Source: Streptomyces griseosporeus (GTDB taxonomy: Bacteria; Actinomycetota; Actinomycetes; Streptomycetales; Streptomycetaceae). From it: a DNA stretch of 64,000 bases. Position 1 is the first letter of the stretch, and each line of letters starts with the position of its first letter. The notes under the pieces are model-generated. The model searched no databases and had not been told where the DNA came from. It saw only the letters and a program-made list of their open reading frames with translations. This document shows positions 16,309 to 24,964 of this stretch, in pieces. The translations under genes and the position numbers were made by a program. Location of the stretch: NCBI RefSeq assembly GCF_014656055.1, contig NZ_BNBR01000006.1, positions 62,001 to 126,000 of the forward strand, written 5' to 3'.

Positions 16309-17220
16309 CTAGTCGTTCTGGTTGAGGATCGCGATGAGCCTCAGGAACTCCATGTAGATCCACACCAGCGTCAGCGTGAGGCCGAAGGCCGCGAGCCACG
16401 CCTCGTCGCGCGGGGCGCCGTAGGCGATGCCGTCCTCGACCTGCTTGAAGTCGAGGGCGAGGAAGCAGGCGCCGAGGATGATGCCGACGATGCCGAAGAA
16501 GACACCGAGCGCGCCGCTGCGGAAGCCGAGGCCGTCGCCGCCGCCGAAGACGGCGAACAGCATGTTGACCACCATCAGCAGCACGAAGCCGAGCGCCGCG
16601 GCCATCACGAAGCCGTAGAAGCGGCGGTTGACGCGGATCCAGCCCGCCTTGTACGCCACCAGCACACCGGCGAACACCGCCATCGTGCCGATCACGGCCT
16701 GCATGGCCGCGCCGCTCGCGATGTGGGTGTCGACGACGTTGGAGACGACGCCGAGGAAGACGCCCTCGAAGGCGGCGTACGTCAGGATCAGCGCGGGCGA
16801 CGCCGTGCGCTTGAAGGACTGGACGAGCGCCAGGACCATGCCGATCAGCGCGGCGCCGATCCCGATGCCGTAGGAGCGGCTGATGTGGGCCTCGTCGACC
16901 GGCAGCAGCGCCCAGGAGAGCGCCGCGGCGAGAACCAGCACGCCCAGGGTGGACGCCGTGCGCAGGACGACGTCGTCCATCGTCATGCGGCCGGCGGTGG
17001 TGACCGGCGCCTGCGGGGCGCCGTACTGCAGGTCCTGCTGGGCGTAAGGGTTCTGCGCGTAGGGGTTGCCGGCCGGCTGGGCGTACGGATTGCCCTGCGC
17101 GTACGGGTTGCCCTGGGTGCCGACAGCGGGGCCCCCGGCCTGCGGCGCGGCGTTGAAGCCCGCGTAGCCGTTGTCGCGGCTGAACCCCCGTCGCGAGAAG
17201 ACCGGGTTTCTGCTCCTCAT
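16309..17220 (-). CDS. Bax inhibitor-1/YccA-like integral membrane protein
   Basis: 303 residues. The first 75 residues are hydrophilic and contain repeated GNPYAQ units (GNPYAQGNPYAQ, GNPYAQNPYAQ). Six to seven hydrophobic helices follow, including LGVLVLAAALSWALLPV, GIGIGAALIGMVLALV, LILTYAAFEGVFLGVVS and VFFGIVGIILGACFLALDF, ending LIAILNQND. This matches the YccA/Bax inhibitor family, whose members are implicated in ion leak or protease control. ATG at 17220 follows GGAGGAG. The short proline/tyrosine repeats are probably a disordered cytoplasmic tail. Confidence 0.85.
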   Translation of the reverse strand: MRSRNPVFSRRGFSRDNGYAGFNAAPQAGGPAVGTQGNPYAQGNPYAQPAGNPYAQNPYAQQDLQYGAPQAPVTTAGRMTMDDVVLRTASTLGVLVLAAALSWALLPVDEAHISRSYGIGIGAALIGMVLALVQSFKRTASPALILTYAAFEGVFLGVVSNVVDTHIASGAAMQAVIGTMAVFAGVLVAYKAGWIRVNRRFYGFVMAAALGFVLLMVVNMLFAVFGGGDGLGFRSGALGVFFGIVGIILGACFLALDFKQVEDGIAYGAPRDEAWLAAFGLTLTLVWIYMEFLRLIAILNQND

Positions 17221-17434
17221 CTCACTCCTCCATGGCCACCGAGCGTGGCCTTGGCTTAAAGAGTAATGGAAAGGCAAAGGATTGACCCTAGTACCTGGGG
17301 AGGATCTTTCCCTCGCTGTGCTGCGCAACACGCTACGCGGACCGGTGATTCCCGGCCACGGCCGGAGCCACTCATGACCAACCTGCGACATGGCCGGAAC
17401 CGGCCGGAGATCGCCCCCTTACGCGGGCCCTACG

Positions 17435-18658
17435 TCAGACCAGCGGAAACCCGGTGTACGCCTCGGCCAGGTCGGTCTCGGCGGCGCGGGAGGCGGTGAT
17501 CCGCTCCAGGCGGGCGAGCTGGAGCCGGTCGTCGAAGGGGGTGGCGTCCGGGGCGCGGTGCAGCAGGGTCGTCATGTCGTAGGAAAACCGCTCGGCCTGC
17601 CACACGCGGCGCAGGCAGGTCGCGGAGTAGGTGTCGAGCAGTCCGGCCGAGCCGGTGTCCCGCAGGTGGACGAGGGCGCGGGCGAGGGTGACGGCGTCGC
17701 CGACGGCGAGGTTGAGGCCCTTGGCACCGGTGGGCGGGACGATGTGCGCGGCGTCGCCGGCGAGGAGGAGGCGGCCGTGGCGCATGGGCTCGTGGACGTA
17801 GGACCGCATGGGGGTGACGGACTTCTGGGTGATCGGCCCGCGCTCCAGCCGCCAGTCGTCGGTCTCGAAGCGGCGCTCCAGCTCGTCCCAGATCGCCTCG
17901 TCGCTCCAGGACCCGGCGTCGGTGCCGGCGGGCACCTGGAGGTAGAGGCGGGAGACGAAAGATCGAACGGGGAGCGAAGCGACTTCCTCGGAAGGGTGGT
18001 GGCGGGCGACGGGTGGGCGCATGGACAGCAGGGCGAAACCGCGGTCGTGGCGGGCGTAGACCAGCTCGTCGTGCGAGGGGGGTACCTCGGCGAGGATGCC
18101 GAGCCAGCCGAAGGGGTACGTCCGCTCGAAGCCACGGGAGACGGAGGCCGGTATCGCCCGGCGGGCGACGCCCCGGAAACCGTCGCAGCCGACGACCCAG
18201 TCGCACTCCAGCACCTCCTCGGCACCCTGGTGCCGGAACCGGACGCGCGGCCGGTCGCCCTCCGCGCCCTCGACGGCCAGTGCCTCGGCCTCGAACAGCA
18301 GCGGGCCGCCGTCCTTGAGCCGGAGGGCGATGAGGTCCTTGCACACCTCGGTCTGCGCGTACACCATCACCGACTTCCCGCCGGTCAGGGCGGGGAAGTC
18401 GACGCGGTGCCGCCTCCCGCCGAAGCGCAGCTCGATCCCGTCGTGACGCAACCCCTCCCGGTCCATGCGCTCCCCGGCGCCGGCCGCGCGCAGCACGTCC
18501 ACGGTGCCCTGCTCCAGGATCCCGGCGCGCTGCCGCTGCTCGACGTAGGCGCGGTCGCGGCTCTCCAGGACGACCGAGTCGATGCCGGCGTCGTGCAGGA
18601 GCCGGGCGAGGAGGAGACCGGCGGGTCCGGCTCCGATGATGCCGACGGTGGTGCGCAT
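17435..18658 (-). CDS. pobA: 4-hydroxybenzoate 3-monooxygenase (with in-frame insertion)
   Basis: FAD-dependent hydroxylase converting 4-hydroxybenzoate to protocatechuate with NADPH or NADH and O2. The 407 residues include the dinucleotide motif GAGPAGLLL, RQRAGILEQGTV with Arg44, and LLAGDAAHIVPPTGAKGLN. Residue numbers match the Pseudomonas enzyme through Tyr201, Ser212 and Arg214. A 17-residue segment absent from that enzyme then precedes the equivalent of Arg220 (Arg237 here), so the substrate-binding loop is enlarged. The ATG at 18658 follows GAAGGGA. It is isolated, upstream of bldA's 3' end on the same strand. Activity may be altered by the insertion. Confidence 0.9.
   Translation of the reverse strand: MRTTVGIIGAGPAGLLLARLLHDAGIDSVVLESRDRAYVEQRQRAGILEQGTVDVLRAAGAGERMDREGLRHDGIELRFGGRRHRVDFPALTGGKSVMVYAQTEVCKDLIALRLKDGGPLLFEAEALAVEGAEGDRPRVRFRHQGAEEVLECDWVVGCDGFRGVARRAIPASVSRGFERTYPFGWLGILAEVPPSHDELVYARHDRGFALLSMRPPVARHHPSEEVASLPVRSFVSRLYLQVPAGTDAGSWSDEAIWDELERRFETDDWRLERGPITQKSVTPMRSYVHEPMRHGRLLLAGDAAHIVPPTGAKGLNLAVGDAVTLARALVHLRDTGSAGLLDTYSATCLRRVWQAERFSYDMTTLLHRAPDATPFDDRLQLARLERITASRAAETDLAEAYTGFPLV
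17951..18010 (-). other. in-frame insertion in pobA with atypical codons
   Basis: This stretch encodes the additional residues between Arg214 and the equivalent of Arg220. It uses codons rare in the neighbouring genes (GCT, GTT, CGA, TCT) and carries a short GAAG/CTTC inverted repeat, whereas both flanks have normal high-GC third positions. It looks like a small mobile or palindromic element absorbed in frame. Confidence 0.5.
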
Positions 18659-18816
18659 CGGGTTCCCTTCAGCAGCTTGTTCGTCTGGTGAAATTCTCTT
18701 CACTCACGTGGGGCGTGAGTCTGCGCCCGTACCCAGGAGGTGTCAACGGCTCGACAGGGAGGGCGGAGAGGGAGAAAGGGATCAGTGACCCAGCGCGTCC
18801 GCGCGCCTGCGGAAAG

Positions 18817-18900
18817 TGCCCGGAGCCGGACTTGAACCGGCACGCCCGCGAAGGGGCAGCGAGGTTTAAGCTCGCCGTGTCTGCATTCCACCATCCGGGC
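18817..18900 (-). tRNA. bldA: tRNA-Leu (UAA anticodon), bldA
   Basis: An 84-nt class II tRNA gene on the minus strand. Acceptor arms GCCCGGA and TCCGGGC pair fully, with discriminator A at 18817. The anticodon stem GCGAG/CTCGC encloses loop CTTAAAC, giving anticodon UAA, which reads the rare UUA codon. The T arm is GCCGG-TTCAAGT-CCGGC, and there is a long variable arm typical of leucine tRNA. CCA is not encoded. In Streptomyces this is the sole UUA-reading tRNA and gates development and antibiotic production. Its place just upstream of pobA on the same strand agrees with my recollection of the S. coelicolor arrangement. Confidence 0.96.
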
Positions 18901-18980
18901 AGGCCATGGGCTCCGCGTCGAGGTTCGAGCCTATCGGGAGACCTCCCCCGAACAGCGGTCGGGTGACCCGATGTTGTCTT

Positions 18981-18986
18981 ATTTTA
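18981..18986 (-). promoter_or_regulatory. candidate -10 element for bldA in the 415-base gap
   Basis: An unusually AT-rich patch (18977-18990) reads TAAAAT on the minus strand, about 80 bases upstream of the tRNA 5' end, which would give a leader of roughly 70-75 nt. No convincing -35 is seen. The gap 18901-19315 also holds the upstream region of the ABC operon, with a GACGGCCGTC palindrome at 19162-19171 and TATGAC a few bases later. Confidence 0.35.
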
Positions 18987-19315
18987 TTGACGTCTGAGGG
19001 AGCATCAGCCACCGGAACGCGCCGTCCGCACTTGCCACCAGCCTTGCGGGTGACGCCTCGTCGCGCATGCGAAATGACGGAATTTCACCGCCCGAACCAG
19101 GGCGCGCTCCCGGTTGTTGACGGTCGTACGAAATTCGCCCGACCGGGTCACGCGTCTCAGGGACGGCCGTCATCCCCAGGTATGACACGGCCGCCGCGGG
19201 TCCGACCGGAGTCTGCCCCGGGAACCGGAACAGCGGCTGACTACACGGCCACGGACGGCCGGAAGCATGGGAGGCGTCCCCTTCACGAGCGTCGTTCCCG
19301 AGGAGTGTCTTCCCC

Positions 19316-20089
19316 GTGACCACCACATCCGTCGCCGGCCGGACCGCGGCCACCGTGGCCGCCCGCGCCACGGACCTGTCCAAGATCTACGGTCAGGGCG
19401 AGACCCAGGTGGTCGCCCTGGACCGGGTCTCCGTCGAGTTCCGGCAGGCCGAGTTCACCGCGATCATGGGCCCGTCGGGCTCCGGCAAGTCCACGCTGAT
19501 GCACTGCGTCGCCGGCCTGGACACCTTCTCCTCCGGCTCCGTGCGCATCGGCGACACCGAACTGGGCTCGCTGAAGGACAAGCAGCTCACCCGGTTGCGC
19601 CGGGACAAGATCGGCTTCATCTTCCAGGCGTTCAACCTGCTGCCGACGCTGACCGCGCTGGAGAACATCACCCTGCCGATGGACATCGCCGGGCGGAAGC
19701 CGGACAAGCGGTGGCTGGACACCGTCATCGACATGGTCGGGCTGTCCGGGCGGCTCGGGCACCGGCCCTCCCAGCTCTCCGGCGGCCAGCAGCAGCGCGT
19801 CGCCGTGGCCCGCGCCCTCGCCTCCAAGCCGGACATCATCTTCGGCGACGAACCGACCGGAAACCTCGATTCCCGTTCCGGCGCCGAAGTGCTCGGCTTC
19901 CTGCGCAACTCCGTGCGGGAGCTGGGGCAGACCGTGGTGATGGTGACGCACGACCCCGTCGCCGCCGCCTACGCGGACCGGGTCGTCTTCCTCGCCGACG
20001 GGCGGATCGTCGACGAGATGATCCGGCCCACCGCCGAGACGGTCCTGGACTTCATGAAGCAGTTCGACGCGAAGGGCCGTACCAGCTGA
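19316..20089 (+). CDS. ABC transporter ATP-binding protein (LolD/MacB type)
   Basis: 257-residue ATPase. Walker A GPSGSGKST is at residues 52-60, the signature LSGGQQQR at 154-161, and Walker B DIIFGDEPTGNLD at 173-185, followed by the H-loop VTHD. The sequence LTALENITLPM is characteristic of the LolD/MacB group that powers mechanotransmission rather than classic import. The GTG at 19316 follows GAGGAG. Its stop overlaps the permease start (TGATG), so the two form one operon and probably a lipoprotein- or peptide-handling exporter. Confidence 0.93.
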   Translation: MTTTSVAGRTAATVAARATDLSKIYGQGETQVVALDRVSVEFRQAEFTAIMGPSGSGKSTLMHCVAGLDTFSSGSVRIGDTELGSLKDKQLTRLRRDKIGFIFQAFNLLPTLTALENITLPMDIAGRKPDKRWLDTVIDMVGLSGRLGHRPSQLSGGQQQRVAVARALASKPDIIFGDEPTGNLDSRSGAEVLGFLRNSVRELGQTVVMVTHDPVAAAYADRVVFLADGRIVDEMIRPTAETVLDFMKQFDAKGRTS

Positions 20090-22617
20090 TGTTCCGCACC
20101 GCCCTGCGCAACGTCCTCGCGCACAAGGCCCGCCTGCTGATGACCGTGCTCGCCGTGATGCTCGGCGTGGCGTTCGTCTCCGGCACGCTGGTCTTCACCA
20201 ACAGCCTGTCCACCGCCCTGCAGAACAGCTCCGCCAAGGGTTTCGACCAGGTCGACGTCGCCGTCCGGCCCGAGGGGCGGGAGGACAAGGGCGACACCGT
20301 CGGGAAGACGCCCGAGCTGACCCAGGCCCTGCTCGACCGCAGCGCCCGCGTGCCCGGCGCCGCCTCCGCCTTCGGCGTCGTCCGGGGCTTCACCGCCCTA
20401 GCCGACAAGGACGGCAAGCTCGTCGGCGGCGGCTTCCAGTCCGAGGGCGGCAACTACTGGGGGACGAAGGACCCCCGCTACCCGCTCGTCTCCGGGCACG
20501 CCCCGTCCGGCAGGGGCGAGGTGCTCATCGACTCCGAGACCGCCAAGCGCGCCGGGTACAAGGTGGGCGACCGGGTGCGGATGTCCGTCGACGGGCCCGT
20601 CCTCACCCCGACCGTGACCGGCGTCTTCACCACCGACGACGGCAACGTCGCCGCCGGCGGCAGCCTCACCCTCTTCGACACGGCCACCGCGCAGCAGCTC
20701 TTCGGCAAGCCGGGCACGTACGACGAGATCGACGTGACCGCCGCGGCCGGCACCTCGCAGACCGCGCTGAAGGCCGCCCTGGACCGGGCGCTGCCGAAGG
20801 ACACCGTCGAGACCACCACCGGAAAGCAGCTCGCCGACGACCAGGCCGAGATCATCGCCTCGTCGATGAGCGGACTGAAGCAGGGTCTGCTGGTCTTCGC
20901 CGGCATCGCGCTGTTCGTCGGCACGTTCATCATCGCCAACACCTTCACCATGCTGGTCGCGCAGCGCACCAAGGAGCTGGCGCTGCTGCGCGCGGTCGGT
21001 GCCTCGCGCCGCCAGGTGACGCGGTCGGTGCTGGTCGAGGCGTTCGTGGTGGGCGCCGTCGCCGGGGTGGCCGGCCTCGTCGCGGGCATCGGCATCGGCG
21101 CCGGGCTCAAGGCGCTGATGGGCACCCTCGGCGCGACCGTCCCGGACGGCCCGCTGGTCGTCTCCCCCGGCACGGTCGCCACCGCCCTGGTCGTCGGCGT
21201 CGTCGTCACCATGCTGGCCGCCTGGCTGCCGGGCCGCCGCGCGGCGAAGATCCCGCCGGTCGCGGCGATGAGCAGCGTGCACGCCAAGGCGACCACCAAG
21301 TCGCTGGTGCTGCGCAACACGATCGGGGCGCTGTTCTCGGCGGCGGGCGTCGCCGTCGTCCTCGCGGCCACCTCCATGGACGGCTCGGACGGCCAGGCCC
21401 CGATGGGCTTCGGCGCCGTCCTGCTGATCATCGGCGTGTTCGTGCTGACGCCGCTGCTGTCCCGCCCGCTGATCGCGGCCGCCGCCCCCGTGCTGCGCGC
21501 GTTCGGGGTGTCGGGCCGGCTCGCGCGGCAGAACTCGGTGCGCAACCCGCGCCGCACGGCCGCCACCGCGTCGGCGCTGATGATCGGCCTGACGCTGATC
21601 ACCGGCATGACGGTGATGGCGGGCAGCCTGCAGACCTCCATCGACAAGATGGCGTCGGCGGCGATCCGCGCGGACTACGTCGTCTCCATGGCCAACGGCA
21701 ACGAGCTGTCGCCGGACGTCGAGCGCACCCTGAGGAAGACCGACGGAGTGACCCTCACCAGCCCGCTGCGCAACGCCCCCTCCCGGATCGACGGGCAGAC
21801 CGAGTACCTCACCGGGGTAAACGGCGCCGCGATCGGCCGGCTCACCGACCTCACCGTCGAGGAGGGGTCCTTCACGGTCGGCGGCGACCGGGTCGTGGTG
21901 GACGACGAGACCGCCAAGTCCCACGGCTGGACGGCCGGTTCCCACTTCACCGTGCACTACGAGGACGGCAAGGCGCAGCAGCTGACCGTCGCCGGGGTCT
22001 ACCGGGGCAACGACATGATCCACGGCATCATGCTCGACACCGCCCGGCTCGCCCCGCACCAGCGGGACGCGGCCGACATGCAGGTCATGGTGAAGACCGC
22101 GGACGGCGCCTCGGGCGCGGTGAAGGACCGGCTGGAGAAGGCCCTCGGCAGCAACCCGGCGATCAGGGTGCAGGACAAGAAGGACATCTCCAACGAGATC
22201 GCGAAGATGTTCACGCTCATGCTGAACATGCTCTACGGCCTGCTCGCCATGGCGGTGATCGTCGCGGTCCTCGGCGTCATCAACACCCTGGCGATGTCCG
22301 TCTTCGAGCGCTCCCAGGAGATAGGCATGCTGCGGGCCATCGGCCTGGAGCGCACCGGCATCAAGCGGATGGTCCGCCTGGAGTCCCTGGTGATCTCCCT
22401 GTTCGGCGGCGTGCTCGGCATCGGCCTCGGCGTCTTCTTCGGCTGGGCGGCCGGTGAACTGCTCGGCACGCGGATGCCGACGTACGAACTGGTCCTGCCG
22501 TGGGGCCGGATGGCGGCCTTCCTGCTGCTCGCGGCGGTGGTCGGCGTCCTCGCAGCGCTGTGGCCGGCCCGGCGCGCGGCCCGCCTGAACATGCTCCAGG
22601 CCATCAAGTCCGAGTGA
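20089..22617 (+). CDS. ABC transporter permease, FtsX/MacB family, duplicated
   Basis: 842 residues. The N-terminal helix LLMTVLAVMLGVAFVSGTLVF is followed by a MacB-like extracellular domain (about residues 45-260). Then comes the first FtsX unit (LLVFAGIALFVGTFIIANTFTMLVAQRTKELALLR in part), a second extracellular domain (about 510-690) and a second FtsX unit with RSQEIGMLRAIGLER. About ten membrane segments are expected. The duplicated FtsX layout is common in actinobacterial single-permease systems. It overlaps the ATPase gene by one base and ends before a strong terminator. The cargo is not identifiable from sequence. Confidence 0.93.
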   Translation: MFRTALRNVLAHKARLLMTVLAVMLGVAFVSGTLVFTNSLSTALQNSSAKGFDQVDVAVRPEGREDKGDTVGKTPELTQALLDRSARVPGAASAFGVVRGFTALADKDGKLVGGGFQSEGGNYWGTKDPRYPLVSGHAPSGRGEVLIDSETAKRAGYKVGDRVRMSVDGPVLTPTVTGVFTTDDGNVAAGGSLTLFDTATAQQLFGKPGTYDEIDVTAAAGTSQTALKAALDRALPKDTVETTTGKQLADDQAEIIASSMSGLKQGLLVFAGIALFVGTFIIANTFTMLVAQRTKELALLRAVGASRRQVTRSVLVEAFVVGAVAGVAGLVAGIGIGAGLKALMGTLGATVPDGPLVVSPGTVATALVVGVVVTMLAAWLPGRRAAKIPPVAAMSSVHAKATTKSLVLRNTIGALFSAAGVAVVLAATSMDGSDGQAPMGFGAVLLIIGVFVLTPLLSRPLIAAAAPVLRAFGVSGRLARQNSVRNPRRTAATASALMIGLTLITGMTVMAGSLQTSIDKMASAAIRADYVVSMANGNELSPDVERTLRKTDGVTLTSPLRNAPSRIDGQTEYLTGVNGAAIGRLTDLTVEEGSFTVGGDRVVVDDETAKSHGWTAGSHFTVHYEDGKAQQLTVAGVYRGNDMIHGIMLDTARLAPHQRDAADMQVMVKTADGASGAVKDRLEKALGSNPAIRVQDKKDISNEIAKMFTLMLNMLYGLLAMAVIVAVLGVINTLAMSVFERSQEIGMLRAIGLERTGIKRMVRLESLVISLFGGVLGIGLGVFFGWAAGELLGTRMPTYELVLPWGRMAAFLLLAAVVGVLAALWPARRAARLNMLQAIKSE

Positions 22618-22636
22618 CGCACGGCGTACGACGACG

Positions 22637-22669
22637 ACGGCCCCGCTCCCCTTCCGGGAACGGGGCCGT
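22637..22669. terminator. hairpin between convergent genes
   Basis: ACGGCCCCG (22637-22645) and CGGGGCCGT (22661-22669) form a 9-bp stem 20 bases after the permease stop and eight bases before the end of the convergent methyltransferase gene. Confidence 0.75.
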
Positions 22670-22676
22670 TGCCGTG

Positions 22677-23969
22677 TCAGTTCCAGGTGCGGGCCCGCAG
22701 CGGCATGCCGGAGGCGCCGGACTCGGGGGTCTTCACGGCGAGGACCTGGTTGACGCCGATGCGGTTGCGCTCGAAGGACAGCGCCGAGGCCGCCATGTAC
22801 AGGCGCCACACCCGGGCCCGGCCGGGGCTGGTCAGCTCCACGGCGCGCGCCCAGTCGGCCTCCAGGTTGGCGACCCAGCGGCGCAGGGTGCGGGCGTAGT
22901 GCTCGCGGATCGACTCCACGTCGCGCACCTCGAACCCGGCGCGCTCCAGCAGGGCGACGGTGGTGCCGACGGGCTGCAGCTCGCCGTCGGGGAAGACGTA
23001 GGCGTCGATGAACGCGTCGACGTCATAGGCGGATTCGTCGCGCTGCGGGCGGCGCGCGATCTGGTGGTTGAGGAGCCGTCCGCCCGGGGCGAGGAGGCCG
23101 TACAGGTTCTGCGCGTACTCCAGGTACCGGTCGGCGCCGACGTGCTCGGCCATGCCGATGGAGGAGATGGCGTCGTAGGGGCCGTCGCGCACGTCCCGGT
23201 AGTCCTGGACCCGGATCTCGATCCGGTCGGTGAGGCCCTCGTCGGCGGCGCGCTTGCGGGCGTAGGCGGCCTGCTCCTGGGAGAGGGTGATGCCGACGAC
23301 GCTGACGCCGTGCTCGCGGGCGGCGTGGACGGCCATGGAACCCCAGCCGCAACCCACGTCGAGCAAGCGCTGACCCGGCGTCAGGGCCAGCTTGCGGCAG
23401 ACGAGTTCGAGCTTGTCTCTCTGCGCGGTCTCCAGGGTGGCGTCGGGGTCGGGCCAGTAGGCGCACGAGTAGACCATCGACGGCCCGAGGACGATCTCGT
23501 AGAAGTCGTTGCCGACGTCGTAGTGGTGGCTGATGGCCCGCTTGTCGGTACGGCGGGTGTGCAGGTGGCCGCGGCGCCGGCGCATCTCCTCCTCCGGCGG
23601 GGCGGGCGGCAGCGGCGGCCCGGCGAGCCGTACCAGCCCCCGCACGGCGGCCCGCACCTCCGGGTCGCGCAGCGCCTCGCCGAGCGTACGGGCGTCCTCG
23701 CCGCGCTCCCAGACCAGCCCCGCGAGCAGGTCGAGGGCGGTGTACAGGTCACCCTCGACGTCCAGCTCACCGGCCACCCAGGCGCGGGCCAGGCCCAGTT
23801 CGCCCGGCTTGAACAGCAGGCGGCGCAGGGCGCGGCGGTGGTGCACCACCATGACCGGCGCGTCGGGCGGTCCCGCCTGCGAGCCGTCCCAGGCGCGGAT
23901 CCGCACCGGGAGCGGGGCTCCCAGCACCTGCTCGATGAGGCTCTTCAGCCGCAGCGCGGCGTCAGCCAT
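22677..23969 (-). CDS. cyclopropane-fatty-acyl-phospholipid synthase-like methyltransferase
   Basis: 430 residues. The N-terminal region resembles the accessory domain of CFA synthases. The catalytic part has ISHHYDVGNDFYEIVLGPSMVYSCAYW, the SAM motif LLDVGCGWGSMAVHAA and GITLSQEQAAYA, then SSIGMAEHVG and FIDAYVFPDGEL. The family transfers a methylene from S-adenosylmethionine to unsaturated acyl chains of membrane phospholipids. GGAGGTG precedes the ATG at 23969. It is convergent with the ABC operon. The exact product (cyclopropane or methyl-branched acyl chain) is open. Confidence 0.9.
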   Translation of the reverse strand: MADAALRLKSLIEQVLGAPLPVRIRAWDGSQAGPPDAPVMVVHHRRALRRLLFKPGELGLARAWVAGELDVEGDLYTALDLLAGLVWERGEDARTLGEALRDPEVRAAVRGLVRLAGPPLPPAPPEEEMRRRRGHLHTRRTDKRAISHHYDVGNDFYEIVLGPSMVYSCAYWPDPDATLETAQRDKLELVCRKLALTPGQRLLDVGCGWGSMAVHAAREHGVSVVGITLSQEQAAYARKRAADEGLTDRIEIRVQDYRDVRDGPYDAISSIGMAEHVGADRYLEYAQNLYGLLAPGGRLLNHQIARRPQRDESAYDVDAFIDAYVFPDGELQPVGTTVALLERAGFEVRDVESIREHYARTLRRWVANLEADWARAVELTSPGRARVWRLYMAASALSFERNRIGVNQVLAVKTPESGASGMPLRARTWN

Positions 23970-24162
23970 GGCGCACACCTCCGTGACAGCGTTCCCGGAT
24001 GTCCGTCTCCACGTAAACACCTGGCCCGCCCCGCCACAGTCCCCCACGCGCGTTACGTCTCGGCAAACCCTCGGTCGGCGTCGGGCGACCGGGCCGTTGT
24101 GCCGTGCGGCGGGCGAGGCGCAAGCTGGTGGAGGGGCCGCCTCGCATTCCGGAAGGTGCGCC

Positions 24163-24822
24163 ATGACAGAGCAGAGCAGCAACGGCCCGCCACGCTGGCG
24201 GCTGACGGGCGACTGGTTCGACGTGTGCAAGTGCCCGATCCCCTGCCCTTGCACGTTCGCGCAGGCACCGACCACCGGTGACTGCGACGGCGTGCTGGTC
24301 TGGCACATCCGGCAGGGCAGCTTCGGCGACGTACGGCTCGACGGTCTCAACGTGGTGATGGTCGCCTCCTTCACCGGGAACGTCTGGACGAACACCCACA
24401 GCGACCCCAAGGCCGCGATCTTCATGGACGAGCGCGCGGACGACGAGCAGCGCGGCGCGCTCGGGGCGATCTTCGGCGGGCAGGCGGGCGGCTGGCCGCA
24501 GGAGTTCGTGGAGATGTTCCACGGCGAGATGCAGGGCATGGACTTCGCGCCGATCACCGTGGAGGTCGACGACGACCTCGCGAGCTGGCGGGCCGAGGTG
24601 CCCGGCCGGGTCACGGCGGTCGTCGAGGCGCTGACCGGGCCGACGACCGCGGAGGGCGCCCGCGTCCAGGTGTCCAACGCGCCGGGTGCCGAGGTCGGGC
24701 CGGGCCAGGTCGCCACTTGGGGCCGGGCCACCACCGACCGCGCCGACGCCTTCGGCTTCGCCTGGGACCGCTCGGGCAAGTCGAGCAAGCACTTCCCCTT
24801 CGACTGGAGCGGCCCGGACTGA
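24163..24822 (+). CDS. DUF1326 domain protein
   Basis: 219 residues, cytoplasmic. The N-terminal Cys-rich signature DVCKCPIPCPCTFAQ, then CDGVLVWHI and FGDVRLDGLNVV, are diagnostic of DUF1326. The Cys cluster suggests metal binding or redox chemistry, but no function is established that I can rely on. GGAAGG precedes the ATG. It is divergent from the CFA-synthase-like gene. Confidence 0.85.
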   Translation: MTEQSSNGPPRWRLTGDWFDVCKCPIPCPCTFAQAPTTGDCDGVLVWHIRQGSFGDVRLDGLNVVMVASFTGNVWTNTHSDPKAAIFMDERADDEQRGALGAIFGGQAGGWPQEFVEMFHGEMQGMDFAPITVEVDDDLASWRAEVPGRVTAVVEALTGPTTAEGARVQVSNAPGAEVGPGQVATWGRATTDRADAFGFAWDRSGKSSKHFPFDWSGPD

Positions 24823-24964
24823 GCGCTGACCCTGCGGGCGGGGCGGGCGCCGTACCGGGCGGGCTGTCAAGTCCCGAGTTCCCCTGCCACGACAAGCCGG
24901 GACGTGACCGGCCCCGGGGCGCCGGGCGCTAATGGATGCCATCCACACCCCCTAAGACCTTTGG

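Noticed and set aside
19267..20088. In-frame extension of the ABC permease frame upstream of 20089
   Set aside because: It overlaps the ATPase gene in another frame; the permease begins with its own membrane helix at 20089.
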